A stretch of 64,000 nucleotides of DNA, from contig SCMQ01000002.1 in NCBI GenBank assembly GCA_005503335.1, forward strand, positions 1 through 64,000, in the 5' to 3' direction. Shown one piece after another: positions 60,650 through 64,000 of the stretch. A program made the position numbers and the translations under genes. Positions within the stretch are counted from its first letter, which is position 1. Every line of letters starts with the position of its first letter. This stretch comes from Comamonadaceae bacterium 2FH (GTDB lineage Bacteria; Pseudomonadota; Gammaproteobacteria; Burkholderiales; Burkholderiaceae_C). The notes beneath the pieces were generated by a model. It did no database searches, was not told the DNA's origin, and saw nothing but the letters and a program-made list of their open reading frames with translations.

Positions 60650-61960
60650 ATGGACATCCTGATGGTGGGCGGCGTGCTGCTGCTGTTGATGCTGTTGTTG
60701 CTCTCGGGCGGCGTGTGGATTGCGATGACCCTGGCCATCTGCGGCTGGGTCGGGCAGGCCTTCTTCACTTCCACCCAGCCGGGGCTGAACCTGTTCTCGG
60801 CCTTCTGGGAGAGCAATGCGAGCTGGGAGCTGGCGGCCCTGCCGCTGTTCATCTGGATGGGCGAGATCCTGTTTCGCACCAAGCTCAGCGAGGAGATGTT
60901 CAGCGGCCTGGCGCCCTGGCTGGGCCGCGTGCCGGGCCGGCTGATGCACACCACCGTGCTGGGCTGCGGCATCTTCGGCTCGGTGTCGGGTTCCTCGGCC
61001 GCCACCTGCGCCACCATCGCCAAGGTCGCGCTGCCCGAGCTGAAGAAGCGCGGCTACGACGAGCAGACCACGCTGGGCTCGCTGGCCACGGCCGGCACGC
61101 TGGGCATACTGATCCCGCCCTCGATCACCATGGTCGTGTACGCGGTGGCGGCCGACGTGTCCATCATCCGCATCTTCCTAGCGGGCTTCATGCCGGGCTT
61201 CCTGCTGATGGCGCTGTTCTCCGGCTACATCATGTGGTGGGCGCTGCGCCACCCCGAGCGCATGCCGCCCGCCGAGCCGCCCATCAGCTTGCGGGAAAAG
61301 CTGCGCCTCTCGCGCAACCTGATTCCCTGCGGCGCGCTGATCCTGTTCATCGTCTGGGCGCTGGTGGCGGGCTGGGCCACGGCCACCGAGTGCGCCGCCT
61401 ATGGCGTGCTGGGTGCGCTGGCGCTCGCGCTGTGGAGCCGCTCGCTGACCTGGCGCAATTTCGGCGAGGGCCTGATGGGCGCCACCCGCACCAGCTGCAT
61501 GATCATGTTCATCCTGGCCGGCGCCGCGTTCCTGACCAAGACCATGGCCTTCACCGGCATCCCGCGCGAGCTCGCGCAATGGGTCGACGCGATGCAGCTC
61601 TCGCCTCTGGCCCTGGTCGCCGCGCTGGTGGTGGTGTACCTGGTGCTGGGCACCGCGCTCGACGGCATCAGCATGATCGTGCTGACCGCGGCCGTGGTGC
61701 TGCCCATGGTGCAGAAGGCCGGCTTCGACCTGGTGTGGTTCGGCATCTTCGTGGTGCTGCTGGTGGAGATCGCCGAGGTCACGCCGCCCGTGGGATTCAA
61801 CCTGTTCGTGCTGCAGAACATGACCGGCAAGGATGCCAACCGGATCGCCAAGGCCGCCTTGCCCTTCTTCGGCTGCCTGGTGCTGTGCATCGCGCTCGTC
61901 AGTGCCTTTCCCGGCATCGTGACCCTGTTGCCGGACCTGGTGATGGGCGTGGCCAACTAG
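60650..61960 (+). CDS. TRAP transporter large permease (DctM family)
   Basis: 436-aa, about 12 membrane segments. Diagnostic strings: LPLFIWMGEILFRTKLSEEMF, GSVSGSSAATCATIAKVALPELKKRGYD quoted in part as GSVSGSSAATCATI, ATAGTLGILIPPSITMVVYA, and TPPVGFNLFVLQNM near the end. Transport would be sodium-coupled. Start ATG 60650, 19 bp after the small-permease gene. Confidence 0.94.
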   Translation: MDILMVGGVLLLLMLLLLSGGVWIAMTLAICGWVGQAFFTSTQPGLNLFSAFWESNASWELAALPLFIWMGEILFRTKLSEEMFSGLAPWLGRVPGRLMHTTVLGCGIFGSVSGSSAATCATIAKVALPELKKRGYDEQTTLGSLATAGTLGILIPPSITMVVYAVAADVSIIRIFLAGFMPGFLLMALFSGYIMWWALRHPERMPPAEPPISLREKLRLSRNLIPCGALILFIVWALVAGWATATECAAYGVLGALALALWSRSLTWRNFGEGLMGATRTSCMIMFILAGAAFLTKTMAFTGIPRELAQWVDAMQLSPLALVAALVVVYLVLGTALDGISMIVLTAAVVLPMVQKAGFDLVWFGIFVVLLVEIAEVTPPVGFNLFVLQNMTGKDANRIAKAALPFFGCLVLCIALVSAFPGIVTLLPDLVMGVAN

Positions 61961-61987
61961 GCGCCGCGGCGCACGGGAGCTCGAACC

Positions 61988-62764
61988 ATGATTCAGGCAT
62001 ACGCTGCGGCACCTCGCCTGCTGCCGCTGGGCGACAGCGCCTGGACGGTCGAGTTCGGCGACCGCATCGACCCGGGGCTGAACGCCCGGGTCATGAACCT
62101 GGCCGACGCCGTGCGCGCGGCGCGGGGCGCCGAGCCGGCCTTTGCCACGGTGCTCGACCTGGTGCCCAGCTTCCGCTCGCTGACCGTGCACTACGACCCG
62201 CTGGCCAGCGACGCGAACGCCCTGGGCCAGCGCCTGCTGGCCCTGGCCGGCGCGGTGGACGAGCGGGCGCATGAGGGCCGGCGCTGGCGCCTGCCGGTGT
62301 GCTTCGACGAGGAATTCGCGCCCGACCTGGCCGCGCTGGCCCAGGCCAAGGGCTTGCCGGTGCAGCAGGTGATCGACCTTTTGACCCAGGCGCGCTTTCG
62401 CGTCTACATGATCGGCTTCATGCCCGGCTTTCCCTACATGGGCGGCCTGCCGCCGCAGCTGGCCATGCCCCGGCTGGCCACGCCGCGCAAGCGCGTGCCG
62501 GCGCATTCGCTGGCCGTGGCCGGCGAGATGTGCAGCGTCTACCCCTGGGACAGCCCGGGCGGCTGGAACCTGCTCGGGCGCACCCCCGTGCCCCTGTTCT
62601 CGCTGGCGCAGGGCGAGCAGCCGGCCTGGCTGGCCGCCGGCGACCAGGTGCGCTGGTACGAGGTGGCGCGCGGCGAATACGAGCGCCTGCTCGCCGAGCT
62701 GGCGGTCGGGCGGATACCGCGCGAAGCTTTCCTGGACCCGCAGGAGGCGCCATGTCCGGCCTGA
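61988..62764 (+). CDS. pxpB: 5-oxoprolinase subunit PxpB (KipI family)
   Basis: 258-aa PxpB. Motifs: LLPLGDSAWTVEFGDRI, VPSFRSLTVHYDPL, VCFDEEFAPDLAALA, YMIGFMPGFPYMGGL and ATPRKRVPAHSLAVAG. With PxpA and PxpC it forms the ATP-dependent enzyme that opens 5-oxo-L-proline to glutamate. It is 13 bp longer than its border with pxpC, i.e. the two overlap. Confidence 0.93.
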   Translation: MIQAYAAAPRLLPLGDSAWTVEFGDRIDPGLNARVMNLADAVRAARGAEPAFATVLDLVPSFRSLTVHYDPLASDANALGQRLLALAGAVDERAHEGRRWRLPVCFDEEFAPDLAALAQAKGLPVQQVIDLLTQARFRVYMIGFMPGFPYMGGLPPQLAMPRLATPRKRVPAHSLAVAGEMCSVYPWDSPGGWNLLGRTPVPLFSLAQGEQPAWLAAGDQVRWYEVARGEYERLLAELAVGRIPREAFLDPQEAPCPA

Positions 62765-63798
62765 TCGAGATCACCGCGGGCGGACCGGGCTGCAGCGTGC
62801 AGGACGGCGGGCGCCTGGGCCGCCGCCACGAGGGCATCCCGGTCTCGGGCTGCCTGGACCGCCCGCTGGCCGACGCGGCGAACGCCCTGGTCGGCAACCC
62901 GCTGGGCGAGGCCTGCGTCGAGCTGCGCGGCCCGGGGCCCGGCCTGGTCGTGCGCGAGGGGCCGGTGCGGCTGGCCCTGGCCGGCCAGGCCAGTGGCAAG
63001 CTCGTGCGGGCCAGCGGCGTGGCCAGCCCGCTGGCGCCCTGGGTCAGCGCCACGCTGGAGGTCGGCGACCGCCTGCAGCTGGGCGCGGTGGTGGGCGGCT
63101 GCGCCTACCTGGCCGTCTCCGGCGGGCTGCGGGTGCCGCCCCAGCTGGGCAGCCGGTCCACCTACCAGCGCGCCGGCATAGGCGGCCTCCGGGGCCGCGC
63201 GCTGGAGGCCGGCGACCGCCTGCCCTGCGGCAGCCTGGCGGCCGGCGCCGGGCCCAAGGAAAGGCGTGCCCGCGCGCCGTTCGAGCATGGCGCCGGCGCC
63301 ATCCGCGTCATGCTGGGCCCGCAGCAGGACCATTTCACGCCCGCGGCGATAGCCGCCTTCCTGGCCTCGCCCTGGCAGGTCACGCCGGAGCAGGACCGCA
63401 TGGGCATGCGGCTGAGCGGGGCGCCCTTGGCGCACCTGAGCCCGGCCGCGGCCGACATCGTCTCGGACGGGGTCACGCCCGGCGCGATCCAGGTGCCGGC
63501 CAGCGGCCAGCCCATCGTGCTGCTGGCCGACTGCCAGACCGTGGGCGGCTACCCCAAGATCGCGACCGTGATCAGCGCCGACCTGCCGCGCCTGGCGCAG
63601 GCCCGGCCCGGCCAGGCGCTGCGCTTCGAGGCCGTGGACGCCGGCGCGGCGCGCCAGGCGCTGCAGGAGCTGCGGGCGCATTGGCAGGCCTGGGCGACGG
63701 GTCTGGAGAGCTTCCTGCCGCCGGGCTTCGTCGACGAGGAGGCGCTGTACGCCGCCAACCTGGTCAGCGGCATGGTGTGCGCCGCGTGGGGACAATGA
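62752..63798 (+). CDS. pxpC: 5-oxoprolinase subunit PxpC (KipA/biotin-dependent carboxyltransferase-like)
   Basis: 348-aa PxpC. Visible: IEITAGGPGCSVQDGGRLG, GIPVSGCLDRPLADAANALVGN, MLGPQQDHFTPAAIAAF, QDRMGMRLSGAPL, GQPIVLLADCQTVGGYPKIA. Start ATG 62752 with AGGAGG upstream inside pxpB. The gap to pxpA is filled by a dispersed repeat carrying a bridging mini-ORF. Confidence 0.94.
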   Translation: MSGLIEITAGGPGCSVQDGGRLGRRHEGIPVSGCLDRPLADAANALVGNPLGEACVELRGPGPGLVVREGPVRLALAGQASGKLVRASGVASPLAPWVSATLEVGDRLQLGAVVGGCAYLAVSGGLRVPPQLGSRSTYQRAGIGGLRGRALEAGDRLPCGSLAAGAGPKERRARAPFEHGAGAIRVMLGPQQDHFTPAAIAAFLASPWQVTPEQDRMGMRLSGAPLAHLSPAAADIVSDGVTPGAIQVPASGQPIVLLADCQTVGGYPKIATVISADLPRLAQARPGQALRFEAVDAGAARQALQELRAHWQAWATGLESFLPPGFVDEEALYAANLVSGMVCAAWGQ

Positions 63799-63801
63799 GT
63801 G

Positions 63802-63888
63802 ATGACAGCCCCCACGCTTGCCACTGCGTGTGCTGCGCTGCCCCCCGAGGGGGCCGCAGTTGCCTTGGGGCGGCCCGGCGGCAACTGA
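63802..63888 (+). CDS. Repeat-derived bridging mini-ORF (pxpC to pxpA)
   Basis: 28-codon frame starting 3 nt after the pxpC stop and ending 12 nt before the pxpA start. Encoded by copy S3 of the dispersed repeat, with LPPEGA at residues 13-18, exactly as in the mini-ORF at 38809-38898. No independent sign that the peptide itself has a function. Confidence 0.4.
   Translation: MTAPTLATACAALPPEGAAVALGRPGGN
63808..63882 (-). repeat. Dispersed GC-rich repeat, copy S3
   Basis: 75-bp copy of the family seen at 38820 and 40500: GCCCCCACGCT, CTGCGCTGCCCCCCGAGGGG with its hairpin, CCTTGGGGCGGCCCGG. Same orientation as S2. It occupies most of the 102 bp between pxpC and pxpA. Confidence 0.8.
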
Positions 63889-63900
63889 CGGAACGAGCCA

Positions 63901-64000
63901 TGAACCAGCGAGAGATCAACCTGAACGCCGACCTCGGCGAGAGCTTCGGCGCCTGGAAGATGGGCGACGACGGCGCCATGCTGGCCGTCGTCGCCAGCGC
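63901..64000 (+). CDS. pxpA: 5-oxoprolinase subunit PxpA (LamB/YcsF family), partial
   Basis: Only the first 33 codons are inside the window; the gene runs off the right edge. The N terminus INLNADLGESFGAWKMGDD is the LamB/YcsF signature. It completes pxpBCA with the two genes upstream. The start ATG 63901 follows the repeat; ACGAGCC before it is a weak ribosome site. Confidence 0.9.

Overview
The window is GC-rich (about 70% by eye) DNA from a betaproteobacterium. The best fit is Burkholderiales, family Comamonadaceae. This rests on two orphan Bug-type solute receptors, DUF1840, a zf-CHCC protein next to ilvE, the rsmI-yraN-diaA-dolP block, a chromosomal hpa operon, and dispersed short repeats of a kind I associate with Comamonadaceae (from memory, not searched). 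Genus cannot be fixed by reading. No rRNA, tRNA, CRISPR array, prophage or intact insertion sequence was recognised. Coding density is high, and many genes overlap by ATGA or lie within 20 bp of each other.

Layout. 0.1-5.2 kb: metallo-beta-lactamase-fold hydrolase, M48 peptidase, AmpG-like permease and an OmpR-type two-component pair. 5.2-5.5 kb: AT-richer gap with a strong intrinsic terminator, possibly a small RNA. 5.5-10.7 kb: surface-glycan genes (DxD transferase, O-antigen ligase/polymerase, two GT2 enzymes) joined to a zf-CHCC gene and ilvE. 10.7-14.4 kb: small membrane protein, radA, a shortened DUF3800 gene in lower-GC DNA, nitronate monooxygenase. 14.5-23.0 kb: meta-cleavage operon for homoprotocatechuate, hpaR-G1-G2-E-[repeats]-D-F-H-I, then a class II aldolase and a ketopantoate-reductase-like gene. 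23.0-26.9 kb: FitAB/VapBC toxin-antitoxin pair, an internally deleted EamA transporter, rsmI, yraN, diaA, dolP. 27-31 kb: beta-hydroxyacid dehydrogenase, pilU, pilT, yggS. 31.2-36.1 kb: arginase, polar amino-acid ABC importer, porin. 36.1-38.3 kb: marC and two degenerate cyclic-di-GMP proteins. 38.4-43.1 kb: marR, enoyl-CoA hydratase, acyl-CoA dehydrogenase, aryl-CoA ligase, ridA. 43.3-54.8 kb: DUF1840, two Bug receptors and a large operon of acyl-CoA synthetase, livGHM, binding protein, livF and PaaK-like ligase. 55-57.4 kb: Crp/Fnr regulator, 2OG-Fe(II) oxygenase, LysR regulator. 58-64 kb: D-glutamate-cyclase-family protein, TRAP transporter, pxpB, pxpC and the start of pxpA, probably for 5-oxoproline/D-glutamate use.

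The most unusual content is repeat DNA that has settled into gene junctions without breaking the genes. (1) Two copies of a palindromic element (43640-44025 and 57433-58027) have terminal inverted repeats and 11-bp direct duplications. Each duplication contains the stop codon of the upstream gene, so that gene keeps its end. (2) Inside operons, other repeats carry a bridging reading frame. It starts at or within 3 nt of the upstream stop codon and ends just before the next gene's start (17861-18211, 38809-38898, 63802-63888). A further copy is fused in frame into the N terminus of the CoA ligase at 40500-40573. (3) Three genes (DUF3800, EamA, EAL) look internally deleted but still in frame. 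Palindromic operator candidates are visible upstream of hpaR, the toxin-antitoxin pair, marR, the crp/liv divergent region and the TRAP/pxp operon.
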